50,651 nucleotides of DNA from Phycisphaerales bacterium (GTDB taxonomy: Bacteria > Planctomycetota > Phycisphaerae > Phycisphaerales > UBA1924): contig JAJDDF010000002.1 in the NCBI GenBank assembly GCA_029260455.1, positions 1-50,651 on the forward strand, read 5' to 3'. The notes under the pieces are model-generated. The model saw only the letters and a list, made by a program, of their open reading frames with translations. It did no database searches and had not been told where the DNA came from. The position numbers were made by a program, and so were the translations under genes. Positions within the stretch are counted from its first letter, which is position 1. The number at the start of each line of letters is the position of its first letter. This document shows, piece by piece, positions 28,901 to 37,572 of the stretch.

Positions 28901-29831
28901 TGGCGGTTTCACGAATCTCGCGCTCGCCAGAGAGAAACACAAGAATGTCACCATCCGGGAGTTCTTCATACAGTTCAACAAGTGCATCTGTGACTGCATC
29001 CGGGATGTCCCGGGTGTCCATCTCAATGGCGCCGCCCTGCGCGTTGGTGACCGGGCGATAGCGCACCTCAACGGGATACGTGCGCCCTGAAATTTCGATG
29101 ATGGGTGCGCCACTGAAATGATCAGAAAAACGCTTCGGGTCTATTGTTGCAGAGGTAATGATGACCTTGAGATCAGGTCGGCGCGGCAGCAATTGGTGTA
29201 TGTATCCAAGCAGAAAATCAATATTCAATGATCGCTCGTGCGCTTCATCAATGATGATCGTGTCATACCGATCGAGATTTGGATCACCAAGTGTTTCCGC
29301 GAGTAATATGCCATCGGTCATCACTTTCACAAGCGTTTTCGGCGCGGTGCGATCGCCAAAGCGCACCTTGTAGCCAATCGCCTGACCAAGGGGCGTATGC
29401 AATTCCTTTGCAATGCGCGCCGAAACTGCGCGCGCAGCAATCCGGCGCGGCTGCGTGTGTCCAATGGAACCATCGATGCCCCTGCCCATCTCGAGGCATA
29501 TCTTTGGCAGTTGTGTCGTTTTGCCGGAACCCGTTTCGCCGCACACAATGATCACCTGATGCTCACGAATTGCAGCTTCAATTTCTTTGCGCGCACCAGA
29601 TACGGGCAAATCATTGGGGTATGTAATCTTCGGCACCAGCGCCGCCCGCTGAGCCCGGCGCGCCGCACCTTCAGTAATCGCGTGTTGCAGCGCTTCCGGC
29701 ATCGGTGCGCCATTCAGGCGACGCACCCGCGAGCGCAATCGCAACCGATCGGCGCGCATGCACGCATCAAGATGCGCAAAGGCTTTTTTGTGCGGCGTTG
29801 CTCTGTTGGATTGTCGCGCATGCTTGTCCAC
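25911..29831 (-). CDS. hrpA: ATP-dependent RNA helicase HrpA (DEAH box)
   Basis: This very large helicase (about 1,306 residues) matches the usual HrpA length. Near residues 95-330 it has the P-loop GETGSGKTTQLPKI, motif Ib/II with DEAH (IIIDEAHERS), SAT (ITSATID) and motif VI (QRAGRCGR). The HA2 and OB-fold regions follow, then the long C-terminal HrpA-specific region (DUF3418). HrpA acts in the cytosol on RNA and rescues stalled or colliding ribosomes in Escherichia coli. The open frame reaches a GTG at 29840, but that codon overlaps a TACAGT box. The GTG at 29829-29831, 7 bases after the box, is preferred. It lies downstream of the DUF5916 gene, probably with its own promoter. Confidence 0.93.
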   Translation of the reverse strand: MDKHARQSNRATPHKKAFAHLDACMRADRLRLRSRVRRLNGAPMPEALQHAITEGAARRAQRAALVPKITYPNDLPVSGARKEIEAAIREHQVIIVCGETGSGKTTQLPKICLEMGRGIDGSIGHTQPRRIAARAVSARIAKELHTPLGQAIGYKVRFGDRTAPKTLVKVMTDGILLAETLGDPNLDRYDTIIIDEAHERSLNIDFLLGYIHQLLPRRPDLKVIITSATIDPKRFSDHFSGAPIIEISGRTYPVEVRYRPVTNAQGGAIEMDTRDIPDAVTDALVELYEELPDGDILVFLSGEREIRETAKAIRDRKLRGLEVLPLYARLAGADQDKVFRHDGRTRRVILSTNIAETSITVPGIRGVIDPGLARISRYSARSRLQRLPIEAISQASANQRAGRCGRIAPGTCVRLYDEADYNARQAFTDPEILRTNLAAVILQMKALRLGPIASFPFIEPPRHSMIREGEQTLVELGAITEEHNGGELTSIGKRLVRLPIEPRLGRVILAGGDGQCLTEALIIASALAVQDPRERPAEARDRADEAHEVFVHEGSDFFTFLNIWRWFHDQREKLGSSKLKRACAGKFINYVRMREWIETHRQLTSLAREAKLAFSSECDDPDAIHKAMLTGFLNNVGHRTEKFQYQGPGNTAFFLWPGSALFDDRPAWVVASEVVETEKRYARCVAPIQPKWIEQIAAHIVARTYSDPKYDPRTGRVMAKEKVSLHGLAIINGRPKHYGPIDPSTCRELFIYHGLVREEWPTRGGFMNRNCTMREQVEQLEAKQRKHGLVVDAVHMFAFYDERVPRDVFTGEAFESWREQAERRTPDLLWMSETDLLERDPEDVSEERFPDVMEVAARKQPLSYKLEPGAQDDGVTLTIPVEALASLREEHTTWLVPGLLEEKVAALIRNLPKAYRRAMGPVPQLARETARAIESAHGQQTMLDATAEHIQRSTGLTIPRELWRLEALPDHLRMNVRIVDADGTVIGEGRDVPHLRRDLSHLARKSLGAKDTRWSRPGMTDWDCGDIPEYVDIERNTQQVQAFPALIDEGASVALRLFESKATAARAHRLGLRRLFALRAREELKVHGQYLPGFDEMALHYAPIGDAKALRIDVLNLLTDRLFVGDHADVRTQHDFDARLDSAWHRMGEVTHAVCDHVAKVLEAFHRASIRLSDPPRAFSEAARSDAHSQMNHLVYPGFLGATPWRWLLQYQRYLRALELRIDRAPRDGGVRDLHLMERIAVHWGQFLQWNAFLVDRGGMTPELEQVRWMIEEWRIAHFAQDLGTSIKVSEERLAKAWELVQQASR

Positions 29832-29838
29832 ATGCGTC

Positions 29839-29844
29839 ACTGTA
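29839..29844 (-). promoter_or_regulatory. -10-like box at the hrpA start
   Basis: TACAGT on the minus strand ends 7 bases before a GTG at 29831. The geometry and the choice of GTG are the same as at tdk, and there is no Shine-Dalgarno. A leaderless hrpA transcript is likely. Confidence 0.4.
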
Positions 29845-29852
29845 GCGGGCGA

Positions 29853-32042
29853 CTAGAACCGGAACGTCACGACGACCTTCAGTGTGAGATCGGTGCCGGC
29901 AAGTGTGACCGAGCCGCGCTCTGCCTCATAGCTCTGACTCAAGACCACAAAAACATCCTGCCCCGGGTCGATGGTCCATCGAAAGCGGCTGTTGAGACCC
30001 ACGATGCTCGAAAAATTGTCGTACTGGATGAAATTGCTCCAGGAAATGTCCGGCGTAACTGCAGCATCGAGGCGCAGACTTGCGATCTCGGTCTGGAAAG
30101 ACCCGCCGGGGAGGTCAATTTCTGACTGACTGTAGTTTGCAGAAGCGTTGAAATATTTTGAGGGTCTCCAGGATGTGCTGATGGACCAATCGAAGCGCTC
30201 GCCGTCGTAGAAATCGCCAACCTCCGTACTGAGTGAAACGCTGACCGGCCGCCCATCGCCCGTGCCCAACTGCATCTGATACCGATTCCAAGTGTAGATG
30301 CCAGCGGGGATCATCACGTCATCAGCAATTTCAAAATCTTCACTGAGTTGCTCTTCTCTGAGCGTGTGCGAGATCGACGCGAAGTCGCCTGCTTCGGTGG
30401 CGATATTGAATCGGGGCAAGGTGATATCAAGTGATTCAAGCTGACCCGACAAATCAGTGAACCACCGTGCACTGACATTCAAGTCAATACGATCAATCTT
30501 GCCTGTCGGTCTGAAACGATAGCGCACTCGTGCGGAATGTTCGCGCTCTCCGGGACGCGAGATGAACCCGAGCGCCGGATTGTAGTCTTTGCCGACCTGC
30601 GCAAAGAACGCGCTCCACTCCAAGACATCACTGTCATAGTTGATGCGCCCGCCGAAAGCGCTCTGATCACCATCAGTATCTGATGATTGCGTGAGCTGTC
30701 CCCAGGCCGAAGCGCTCAATACATCTGCGCCAAAGTCCTGCGAGTTGCGATAGTTGAAATCCAGTCCAACCAGTGCATTGTTCGTGTCCGCCGTTGGATC
30801 GCCGTGCGTAAAGATGACGCCTATGGAAGATTCTTCAAGCACATTGAGTGAAAACCGCCCAACAGTCAGGGTTTTTTCTGAGATATCGTCAAACGCCTCA
30901 GTCTGCACTGCAAAGAGTGCAACATTCATATCCTCAATGCGTCCCGTGAGTTTGCCGCCATAAATCAGGTCAACTTCCTGCCCGCCCGGGCCGATCCCGA
31001 TGCGCCGTGAATGAAATGGCAGGGGTGAACGACCGATGCCGCCAAACCGAAACAGCCCTGCATCTTGCAGGAAGAAGTCGCGTTTCTCTGGAAAGAATAG
31101 TGGAAAGCGGGTGAGATTGATCTGGCGCGCATCGACTTCGGTAAATGCAAAGTCGGTATTCCAAGTAAAGGCCGCGGTCAGGTTGGGCGTGATGCGATAG
31201 GTGACATCAAGCCCGCCGCGCGTGCGCTCACGATCCTCTGTATCTTCAGCGGTGCGAAGCAATGATGTGAAGTATGGCTTGACATCAAGGCCAAGTCCCT
31301 GATTCATACCTTCGAGGCCTTCGAGCTTTCCCGCACCTGCGAGCGCACTCACACCGCGATTGCGCGCCGGCGTCGCCCAGCGCACGCGCTCATTGAGCCG
31401 TCGAATAGAGCGCTCCACATTGAGCCCCCATGCGCCATTGTCCGGATGAAATGACACACTCTTAAATGGAATGGAAATCTCACAGGTCCATCCCTGTTCA
31501 TCGATAGTCGACTTGGCATACCAGATGGCATCCCACTCAAAACGTGCGCGATTCCCCTGATCGATCAGCGCATCCTGTCGTACGCCGTTGGGGTTCACGG
31601 CAAACCAAAAACCATCACGCTGATTCTGGAAGGTGTCGAGAACAACTACGACATGGTCGTCGGCCCCGAGCGAGCGATCGCGCTGCATCTGCGTTGCAAT
31701 GATCGCATCGGGATCGTCATCGAAACATCGGATGCCGAAATACAGCATGTCATCGTTGTAAAGCACGCGCACCTCGGTGCGAAAACTCGGCGGTGCCCCC
31801 TCATTGGGTGAGACCTGCGTGAAGGCCTCGATTGGGACCGCATCCCCCCAAGCCGATTCATCGAGGTGGCCATCAATATTGATGGAATCTGCGGTTCTCC
31901 GAGCCTGTGAGAGGGGATGAGAGGTCAGGATCGGTGTGGGGGAATCGAGGGGAGCAGCCTGGGCCAGAATGGGTGCCCCAGGAAAAATGATACCCCCCCC
32001 AATGAGAAGGGCCGAGAAAAACCAGCTTGCGGACCGGCGCAT
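29853..32042 (-). CDS. DUF5916 / carbohydrate-binding-9-like outer-membrane-type protein
   Basis: This 729-residue exported protein has a signal peptide (SWFFSALLIGGGIIFPGAP). The CBM9-like beta-sandwich at about 45-220 is recognised by INIDGHLDESAWGDA, MLYFGIRCFDDDPDAII and WTCEISIPFKS. The DUF5916 part follows, starting with GLDVTYRITPNLTAAFTWNTDF and FPEKRDFFLQDAGLF. The second half alternates aromatic strands and ends in VVVTFRF, as outer-membrane beta-barrels do. The family is widespread in Bacteroidota and Planctomycetota, but its function is unknown; carbohydrate or metabolite binding at the outer membrane is a guess. The ATG at 32040-32042 is used; the TTG two codons earlier is unlikely. 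Confidence 0.85.
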   Translation of the reverse strand: MRRSASWFFSALLIGGGIIFPGAPILAQAAPLDSPTPILTSHPLSQARRTADSINIDGHLDESAWGDAVPIEAFTQVSPNEGAPPSFRTEVRVLYNDDMLYFGIRCFDDDPDAIIATQMQRDRSLGADDHVVVVLDTFQNQRDGFWFAVNPNGVRQDALIDQGNRARFEWDAIWYAKSTIDEQGWTCEISIPFKSVSFHPDNGAWGLNVERSIRRLNERVRWATPARNRGVSALAGAGKLEGLEGMNQGLGLDVKPYFTSLLRTAEDTEDRERTRGGLDVTYRITPNLTAAFTWNTDFAFTEVDARQINLTRFPLFFPEKRDFFLQDAGLFRFGGIGRSPLPFHSRRIGIGPGGQEVDLIYGGKLTGRIEDMNVALFAVQTEAFDDISEKTLTVGRFSLNVLEESSIGVIFTHGDPTADTNNALVGLDFNYRNSQDFGADVLSASAWGQLTQSSDTDGDQSAFGGRINYDSDVLEWSAFFAQVGKDYNPALGFISRPGEREHSARVRYRFRPTGKIDRIDLNVSARWFTDLSGQLESLDITLPRFNIATEAGDFASISHTLREEQLSEDFEIADDVMIPAGIYTWNRYQMQLGTGDGRPVSVSLSTEVGDFYDGERFDWSISTSWRPSKYFNASANYSQSEIDLPGGSFQTEIASLRLDAAVTPDISWSNFIQYDNFSSIVGLNSRFRWTIDPGQDVFVVLSQSYEAERGSVTLAGTDLTLKVVVTFRF

Positions 32043-32348
32043 ACTCAATAGGTATCCACATCAGAATAGGGTGCGGTGCCTAGCGCAAAAATCGCGGCAG
32101 GATCGACCAAAGCGCACATGTATACACGACCGGGAGCGATCGTGACGGTACGTCCGATACCACCGGCACGATCAACACATTACAACATATGTCGGCAAAA
32201 AATACGCAGCGCACCTGTACAAAGATTGGTACCTTTCACATTGAATCCCTGTGCATGTCTGCGGGCGGAGCCTTGCGGAAGTGCACACGGGCGCCTGCGC
32301 GTCGCGGCGTCTTGACAAGGGAGTTGCCCGGATCCAAGGAGTGGATTC
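32043..32348. other. intergenic region between divergent genes
   Basis: About 306 bases separate the divergent DUF5916 gene and a small plus-strand gene, so both promoters should lie here. A 7-bp inverted repeat, GATCGTG (32138-32144) with CACGATC (32167-32173), could be an operator. TTGACA at 32312-32317 has no convincing -10 partner. I see no RNA gene or coding frame with support. Confidence 0.4.
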
Positions 32349-32585
32349 ATGCATGCATCGAACTGCCTTATTGAAGCGAAACCCCGCAAGCGCGCGAGAA
32401 CTGTCGACACGCCGCAGTTGCAAGCAGATGTGCTTGCGCGCATCGAGCCCGGGCTTGGCATCATGTTGCCACACGCCAGTAGCGCCCGAGTGGCAGACCT
32501 GCGCCGACTTGCGAAACGCTATAACGCTCTGGCTGCCGGTCGCGTGACCCGGCAGATCACGGGCACGTTGCGTCTCGTGCGCTAA
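32349..32585 (+). CDS. small basic hypothetical protein
   Basis: This 78-residue basic protein is not one I recognise. It is mostly predicted helical in its second half (RVADLRRLAKRYNALAAGR), which could suit nucleic-acid binding, but no known motif is present. AAGGAG lies about 7 bases before the ATG, a good ribosome binding site that supports translation. The next gene starts 46 bases downstream on the same strand, so the two may form an operon. It has no membrane segment. Confidence 0.5.
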   Translation: MHASNCLIEAKPRKRARTVDTPQLQADVLARIEPGLGIMLPHASSARVADLRRLAKRYNALAAGRVTRQITGTLRLVR

Positions 32586-32631
32586 ACTGCCTTGCTGCGC
32601 GCAATGCGCTCAATGCATGTAGGCTTCCCCC

Positions 32632-33537
32632 ATGCACATTGCGGTGTTAAGCCCGTACGACTTCCATGCTCGCTCTGAAGCGGCCTGTGCTGCCCTGCTG
32701 CTCGCACAGTGCGTTGTGACTGTACGCCCGGCACCCCTTGAGGGCATCTCAAATGAACAACTGCATATTGCTGCGACCGATGCGCCCGCATTTGCAGAAC
32801 TCGTGCGCGCCTGGAGTTGGTCCGGTCCATTGTGGCAAGCCGGAGTGATTCGCGGCGAGTGGGATGCAGCTGTCCCGATTGATGACATTCAGCGCGCTGC
32901 CCGCGAAATTGCAGATGGCGGCGGACCACTTGCAGGCGTGGTCGGCGACTCACCATTCGAAGATACGCACGCCTATCTGCAGGCGATGAGCCACGATGTC
33001 ATGGGCGGCGGGCGCGATCCGGGGGTCGCGGTGCCGGTGGCGATAGGCTTGGAACGATTTGCCTCCCGGCATGGCCTTGCGATCATCCGGGGGCCGGGAC
33101 GATCTCTTTCCTCGAAATTTGAAGCCCGATCCACGCGCCGAATTACTCAGGTGACCACCACGATGGTGGTCGGGGCCGACGCAGGAGAACTGCTTGCCCT
33201 GCGGGAATCGGCTCATGAAGAATTGTCCGCGTTTCGCGAGGCTATCCATTCAGGCCCAGAGGCGAGCGATGCGCTCACTGAGGCTGGTGATGCGCTCTCA
33301 GACGCTGTTTTACACTTTCTGGAATCAGCTGATGATGGTCTTTCCGGGGCTGCAATTCGCCTGACCTTTGGCTCGACTGAGGCGGGTTCGGTGCAGGCGG
33401 GGGCACTGTCGGCGCTTGGTGCAAAATCAGCTGAGCAGGCATCAACTGGGGCATCGGGATCGGGCACAGAGTTGTCCCATCGACCGACCCAGATCGTGAG
33501 TGTTCGGACCCTGCCGTGGGCAATTGAGTCCCGATAA
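32632..33537 (+). CDS. hypothetical protein
   Basis: This 301-residue soluble protein matches no family I know. Its first 60 residues (MHIAVLSPYDFHARSEAACAA, then CVVTVRPAPLEG) alternate like a small alpha/beta domain. A central Gly-rich part (VMGGGRDPGVAVPVAI) follows, and the last 120 residues are Ala/Ser/Glu-rich and helical (LTEAGDALSDAVLHFLESADDG), possibly coiled coil. No signal peptide is seen. There is no Shine-Dalgarno; TAGGCT lies 6 bases before the ATG, fitting the TANNNT pattern weakly. It sits between a small basic protein gene and the secreted carboxypeptidase gene, and neither neighbour suggests a function. Confidence 0.65.
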   Translation: MHIAVLSPYDFHARSEAACAALLLAQCVVTVRPAPLEGISNEQLHIAATDAPAFAELVRAWSWSGPLWQAGVIRGEWDAAVPIDDIQRAAREIADGGGPLAGVVGDSPFEDTHAYLQAMSHDVMGGGRDPGVAVPVAIGLERFASRHGLAIIRGPGRSLSSKFEARSTRRITQVTTTMVVGADAGELLALRESAHEELSAFREAIHSGPEASDALTEAGDALSDAVLHFLESADDGLSGAAIRLTFGSTEAGSVQAGALSALGAKSAEQASTGASGSGTELSHRPTQIVSVRTLPWAIESR

Positions 33538-33680
33538 GGTCCGAAACCGAAAGTGGGGCTTGGAAACGGCACATCGGAGTCGGCGCATCCCCGAGTTGGG
33601 GATACGATGAGGTGTGAACATCTCGCTGCCCGTGCAGCAGGGACGAAAAATATCCGCATCGGAAATGCCTGGAGGGCGAT

Positions 33681-36071
33681 ATGCGTCGAGCTGCAGATTG
33701 GTCGATTGGAATGGCGTTGGTAACCGCTCTTGCGTGGGCAGGTTCCGCTTTGGCGGCAGATGCGGCCGACCACATCAACGTCGCCCCCGAAGGCTATCGC
33801 GGGCACAAACTCGTCGAGATCGACATTCAGTCCAAAGCCCAGCTTGACGCAATGGAAGGCATCGGCGTGTGCATGGCGTGTCGCGTTGGTCCCGGCAAAC
33901 AGATGTTTGTCATTGCACCAGACAGAATGAAGGCGCTGCAGGACACAGGCGCAAACTTCGTGGTGCGCGACAATGATGTGCAAACGCGCATCGACGCGGA
34001 GGCGCAGGCGATGCAGAGCCGTCGCACGCTTGAAGAAGTACAGGCGCGGGCGGGCGTTGACACCTTCTTTGATGACTATCGCACCTACACCGAAATCAAT
34101 GCGCGCCTGGATGAGTTGATCGCGCTCAACCCGAGCATCTGCACAGGATTCGTTGCGGGCACATCACTTGAAGGCAGACCCATTCGCGGCGTACGCATTG
34201 CCAATCTGAACCCCGCTGACCCTGTAGCCGATGAAGCGAGTAAACCCGGCTTTGCGATTCAAGGATGTCAACACGCACGTGAGTGGGTGAGCCCGGCATC
34301 GACGACGTATCTCGCAGACACGTTGGTGCGCGACTACGGCACTGATCCGGTGGTCGCAAATCTTGTCGACAATGTTGTCTTTTACATCGTGCCCATCGTG
34401 AATCCAGATGGCTATGTGTACACCTTCCCGGCTGCGCAGGGCGGGCAAAACCAGCGCCTGTGGCGCAAGAACCGTCGCCCTAATGGAGGGAGCTCCTTCG
34501 GCGTCGATCTCAACCGCAACTGGAGTGTTGACTGGGGCAACACGCTCGGCTCTTCACCGATTTCCACTACCGAAACATATCACGGCACAGCCCCTTTCAG
34601 TGAGCCTGAAACACTTGGGCTGTCAAACTATATGTCAACACTGCCCAATATCGTAGCGCACCTTGACATTCACAGTTATTCGCAATTGATTCTTGGGCCG
34701 TGGGCGTGGTCGGACACAGTATGCCCGCCGCGCGAATCTGAGTTGCGAGCTGTGGAAGACGCGATGGAGGTTGCAATGGATTCCACGCATGGCGTGAACT
34801 ACACCGCGGGGCTCGGGTGTGATGCGCTCTTGTATATCGCTTCGGGCGTTGCGCCGGACTGGACGTTCGGCGTACTCGATGCACTTGCGTGGACGTATGA
34901 GCTGCGCGACACGGGCACATTCGGATTCCAGCTGCCGCCAAGTCAGATTATTCCAAACGCAGAAGAGATGTTTCAGGGCGTGCGCGTGCTCGCGGAATTT
35001 ATTCAACTTCAACTCGATATCGCCCCGACGGGTCAGCCCAGCATCATGCCTTCTGATGCAACCTTTCCATTCGGTGTTGCGATCACACCCTTCAATGGTG
35101 CGAGCTATTTACCGAACAGTGCGATGCTCAATTGGCGTGTTGGCCCAACCGGACCATTCACAACCGAACCATTGGTCGGCGCTGACCCTCTTGCACTCAC
35201 CGCGACCTTGCCTTCCGTACCCTGCAACAGTGAATTGCAGTTCTATCTTTCCGCAAACACAACCGCGGGGGCGACGATCTTCGAACCCGCAGATGGCCCA
35301 GCGGCGCCAACGATTGCACAAGTCGTTGAATTTAATTTCTCCACCAATGACACGGCGGAAGTCAATACGGGATGGACGGTCGGCGCACCGGGCGACACCG
35401 CAGCAACCGGCATATGGAACCGAATGGACCCATTTGGCAATGCTGCCCAGCCCGAAGATGACCACACTCTTGCGGGCACCATGTGCTGGATCACCGACGG
35501 TAACGCCGGGGCGAGTGTGGGCTCTTTTGATGTTGATGGTGGTGCGACCACACTCTTGTCGCCGATATACGACCTGAGCGCTTCGCCTGAAGCTCAAATA
35601 AGCTATTGGCGCTGGTACAGCAACGACGCCGGGTCTGCGCCAAACGCGGACATTTTCCAGATCGATATCTCAAATGATGGCGGTGCGACTTGGGTGAATG
35701 TCGAAACCATTGGTCCGGCAGGTGTTGGCACGGGCGGCGGGTGGAATCAGCATGTTTTCGATGTAACCACACTTCTTGCAACAACTTCACTTGTTCAACT
35801 GCGCTTCATTGCTGACGATGCGGGCGCAGGTTCAATTATTGAAGCGGCGATTGATGACATCGAAATTGTCGTCTTTGGTGCGTGTGCCGCCGCATGTCCA
35901 GGGAACACAGATGGTAGCGCTGCTGTTGATCTCGCAGACTTGTCAAACGTGTTGTTCAATTTCGGCGCAACGGTGCCTGCGGGGACGGGATCTGATGTTG
36001 CAGGCAATGATGGCATTGTTGATTTGAACGATCTCTCGCTTGTTCTCTTCAACTTTGGGAATCCGTGCTGA
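33681..36071 (+). CDS. secreted M14 zinc carboxypeptidase with dockerin-like tail
   Basis: This 796-residue exoenzyme should remove C-terminal residues from peptides outside the cytoplasm. A signal peptide (ALVTALAWAGSALA) and a propeptide-like region precede the M14 domain (about 125-440). Zinc ligands are His and Glu in QHAREWVSP and His in DIHSYSQL; the substrate Arg/Asn region (GVDLNRNW) and the catalytic Glu (TYELRDTG) are present. A second beta-sandwich region (about 540-730, with WTVGAPGDTAATG) precedes two dockerin-like repeats, NTDGSAAVDLADL and NDGIVDLNDL, each followed by LFNFG, and a final cysteine. GGAGG lies 7 bases before the ATG. The tail matches the subtilisin-like protease in this window, so both enzymes may be held by the same surface system. 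Confidence 0.9.
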   Translation: MRRAADWSIGMALVTALAWAGSALAADAADHINVAPEGYRGHKLVEIDIQSKAQLDAMEGIGVCMACRVGPGKQMFVIAPDRMKALQDTGANFVVRDNDVQTRIDAEAQAMQSRRTLEEVQARAGVDTFFDDYRTYTEINARLDELIALNPSICTGFVAGTSLEGRPIRGVRIANLNPADPVADEASKPGFAIQGCQHAREWVSPASTTYLADTLVRDYGTDPVVANLVDNVVFYIVPIVNPDGYVYTFPAAQGGQNQRLWRKNRRPNGGSSFGVDLNRNWSVDWGNTLGSSPISTTETYHGTAPFSEPETLGLSNYMSTLPNIVAHLDIHSYSQLILGPWAWSDTVCPPRESELRAVEDAMEVAMDSTHGVNYTAGLGCDALLYIASGVAPDWTFGVLDALAWTYELRDTGTFGFQLPPSQIIPNAEEMFQGVRVLAEFIQLQLDIAPTGQPSIMPSDATFPFGVAITPFNGASYLPNSAMLNWRVGPTGPFTTEPLVGADPLALTATLPSVPCNSELQFYLSANTTAGATIFEPADGPAAPTIAQVVEFNFSTNDTAEVNTGWTVGAPGDTAATGIWNRMDPFGNAAQPEDDHTLAGTMCWITDGNAGASVGSFDVDGGATTLLSPIYDLSASPEAQISYWRWYSNDAGSAPNADIFQIDISNDGGATWVNVETIGPAGVGTGGGWNQHVFDVTTLLATTSLVQLRFIADDAGAGSIIEAAIDDIEIVVFGACAAACPGNTDGSAAVDLADLSNVLFNFGATVPAGTGSDVAGNDGIVDLNDLSLVLFNFGNPC

Positions 36072-36075
36072 GAAA

Positions 36076-36462
36076 TCAATTCTCGCGATTCAAAAATTCA
36101 ACTTCGAGAAACCGCGCGATGTAATCAACCAAACTCTGCGCTGTTGGTACGCGCGGATTGCTTGTTGGGCCCATGGGTTCGAAGCGCATGCCCTTGAAAC
36201 GGGCGATCGCATCTTCGAGTGACAAGCCATATTGCATCGCGATGCTCAACGCGCGGCAGTACGCCTGGCACATGCCCGAGATCGTCGAACCTTCCTTGGA
36301 CATTTTGAGAAAAACTTCGCCAGGCGTTCCGTCTTCATGCAAACCGATGGTCAGGTAACCTTCGTGGTTGCCAATTGAAAACTTGTGCGTGAGTGATCGG
36401 CGCGTCGCGGGCATGACGTGGCGAATGGGAACAACTGTTGCTGTGGGGGGCGATGGCATCAT
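36076..36462 (-). CDS. TSCPD-domain protein related to the C-terminus of B12-dependent ribonucleotide reductase
   Basis: This 128-residue protein resembles the C-terminal domain of class II (NrdJ) ribonucleotide reductases, annotated as TSCPD. It has HKFSIGNHEGYLTIGLHEDG, PGEVFLKMSKEGSTISG and, near the end, NPRVPTAQSLVDYIARFL. The reductase catalytic domain is absent, so it is a stand-alone module. Two cysteines (GMCQAYC) lie in the conserved helix. GAGGAG about 11 bases upstream supports the ATG at 36460-36462. It is the last gene of a minus-strand series that begins with a cobalamin adenosyltransferase, the enzyme that makes the cofactor of NrdJ. That link is suggestive, but the function is unknown. 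Confidence 0.75.
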   Translation of the reverse strand: MMPSPPTATVVPIRHVMPATRRSLTHKFSIGNHEGYLTIGLHEDGTPGEVFLKMSKEGSTISGMCQAYCRALSIAMQYGLSLEDAIARFKGMRFEPMGPTSNPRVPTAQSLVDYIARFLEVEFLNREN

Positions 36463-36534
36463 GCGCAGGATACTCCTCTGGCGCGCACGCGCGCACTGAA
36501 ATAGCCCTTCGCAAGCCACATGCCGACATTTATT

Positions 36535-37572
36535 TTATTGCAGCCCGACGTGCTTGCTCAGTCCGAATGCTGCCAAGCCAAGTGCACTCAGCGCGACAAT
36601 CATGCCCGCTGACCGCGCCGGTTTTGCGCGAATTGCATCGCCGGTGTGCGAGAGCACCGCAAGACCGGCGATTGCAAGTGCCAATGCGGGGAGTGCGCCT
36701 GCCAGGCCTCGCACGCGAGGTGTTGAAAAGAGGGCAACACCAAGTGCAGTCGGAATGCCCTCACGCGACCATTCCGGCTGGGCGCGCGCGGTAAAGACAA
36801 TCAGCGCAACACTTGCGCTGCCAATTGCAAGTGCAACTGTAATCGCAATCGCAAGTGCCGCAGTAGCTGTTGCACTGAGCCACGCACCGGCGCGATCGGC
36901 GCTACTGGCAATGATTGCTGATGCGATACCGCAGATGAGAAGTGATAGTTCAATGGCCCACACCGGGGCGCCCCCACTTGCACTCCTCGCTGCACCGATC
37001 GCACACACTACGGCCCCCGCAAAAACCAGAGCAAGCATTGGGAACCCAGGGGTCGCAGAACGCGCTTCGTCGCGACCTAGCCCAGGCGACTGGACAAACC
37101 AAAACCATGCGAGTGCGCCGATGACAAGCAGCTGCGCATCGATCGCTCCGATTTCACCTGATGCACTGATCACCAGCGCCACGAGCGCGCTCCCGATGAA
37201 GACGCTCACACTTCGGCGCGACAACCCAGCGCTCGCTTGAACAAACGGCATGCCCAGTGCGCGAATCATCCCAAGACCGATCACGAGCCCAAGCACAGGC
37301 ACACCGAGTGCAATGGTTGCAGGCGTTGCATGTGAGATCCCTGTCGACTGCGATGTGACATGCCACGCAACCAGAGCGCTTGCCGCAGGTATTGCGCACA
37401 CAAGAGGCACACCAATCGCATTCCATGAACTCGGGATCGGCGTGCGCCGTGCCATGATCGCTGCGCACACAGCGCCAACACTGCCCAGCATCATGACAAG
37501 AACATCAGGATTGGCAATGCCCGCCATGGTAAAGAGTGTAGGGATCGCGCGCTTATGTTGCCCGGATACCAT
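36535..37572 (-). CDS. polytopic membrane protein of unknown function
   Basis: This Ala/Val/Leu-rich protein of about 345 residues has roughly ten hydrophobic segments (for example VLVMMLGSVGAVCAAIM, TIALGVPVLGLVIGLGMIRAL, FPMLALVFAGAVVCAIGAA). I do not recognise the family. Conserved polar clusters are sparse (RRTPIPSSWN, RAQPEWSREG). The preceding phosphatase gene ends in TGATG shared with an ATG at 37570-37572, so translational coupling to that start is likely; the ATG at 37525-37527 is an alternative. Coupling to a membrane PP2C phosphatase gene suggests a shared role in the cytoplasmic membrane. Confidence 0.65.
   Translation of the reverse strand: MVSGQHKRAIPTLFTMAGIANPDVLVMMLGSVGAVCAAIMARRTPIPSSWNAIGVPLVCAIPAASALVAWHVTSQSTGISHATPATIALGVPVLGLVIGLGMIRALGMPFVQASAGLSRRSVSVFIGSALVALVISASGEIGAIDAQLLVIGALAWFWFVQSPGLGRDEARSATPGFPMLALVFAGAVVCAIGAARSASGGAPVWAIELSLLICGIASAIIASSADRAGAWLSATATAALAIAITVALAIGSASVALIVFTARAQPEWSREGIPTALGVALFSTPRVRGLAGALPALALAIAGLAVLSHTGDAIRAKPARSAGMIVALSALGLAAFGLSKHVGLQ

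Noticed and set aside
33587-33603. hairpin ATCCCC-GAGTT-GGGGAT as a terminator
   Set aside because: The stem is only 6 bp and no U-run follows, so it is not called.
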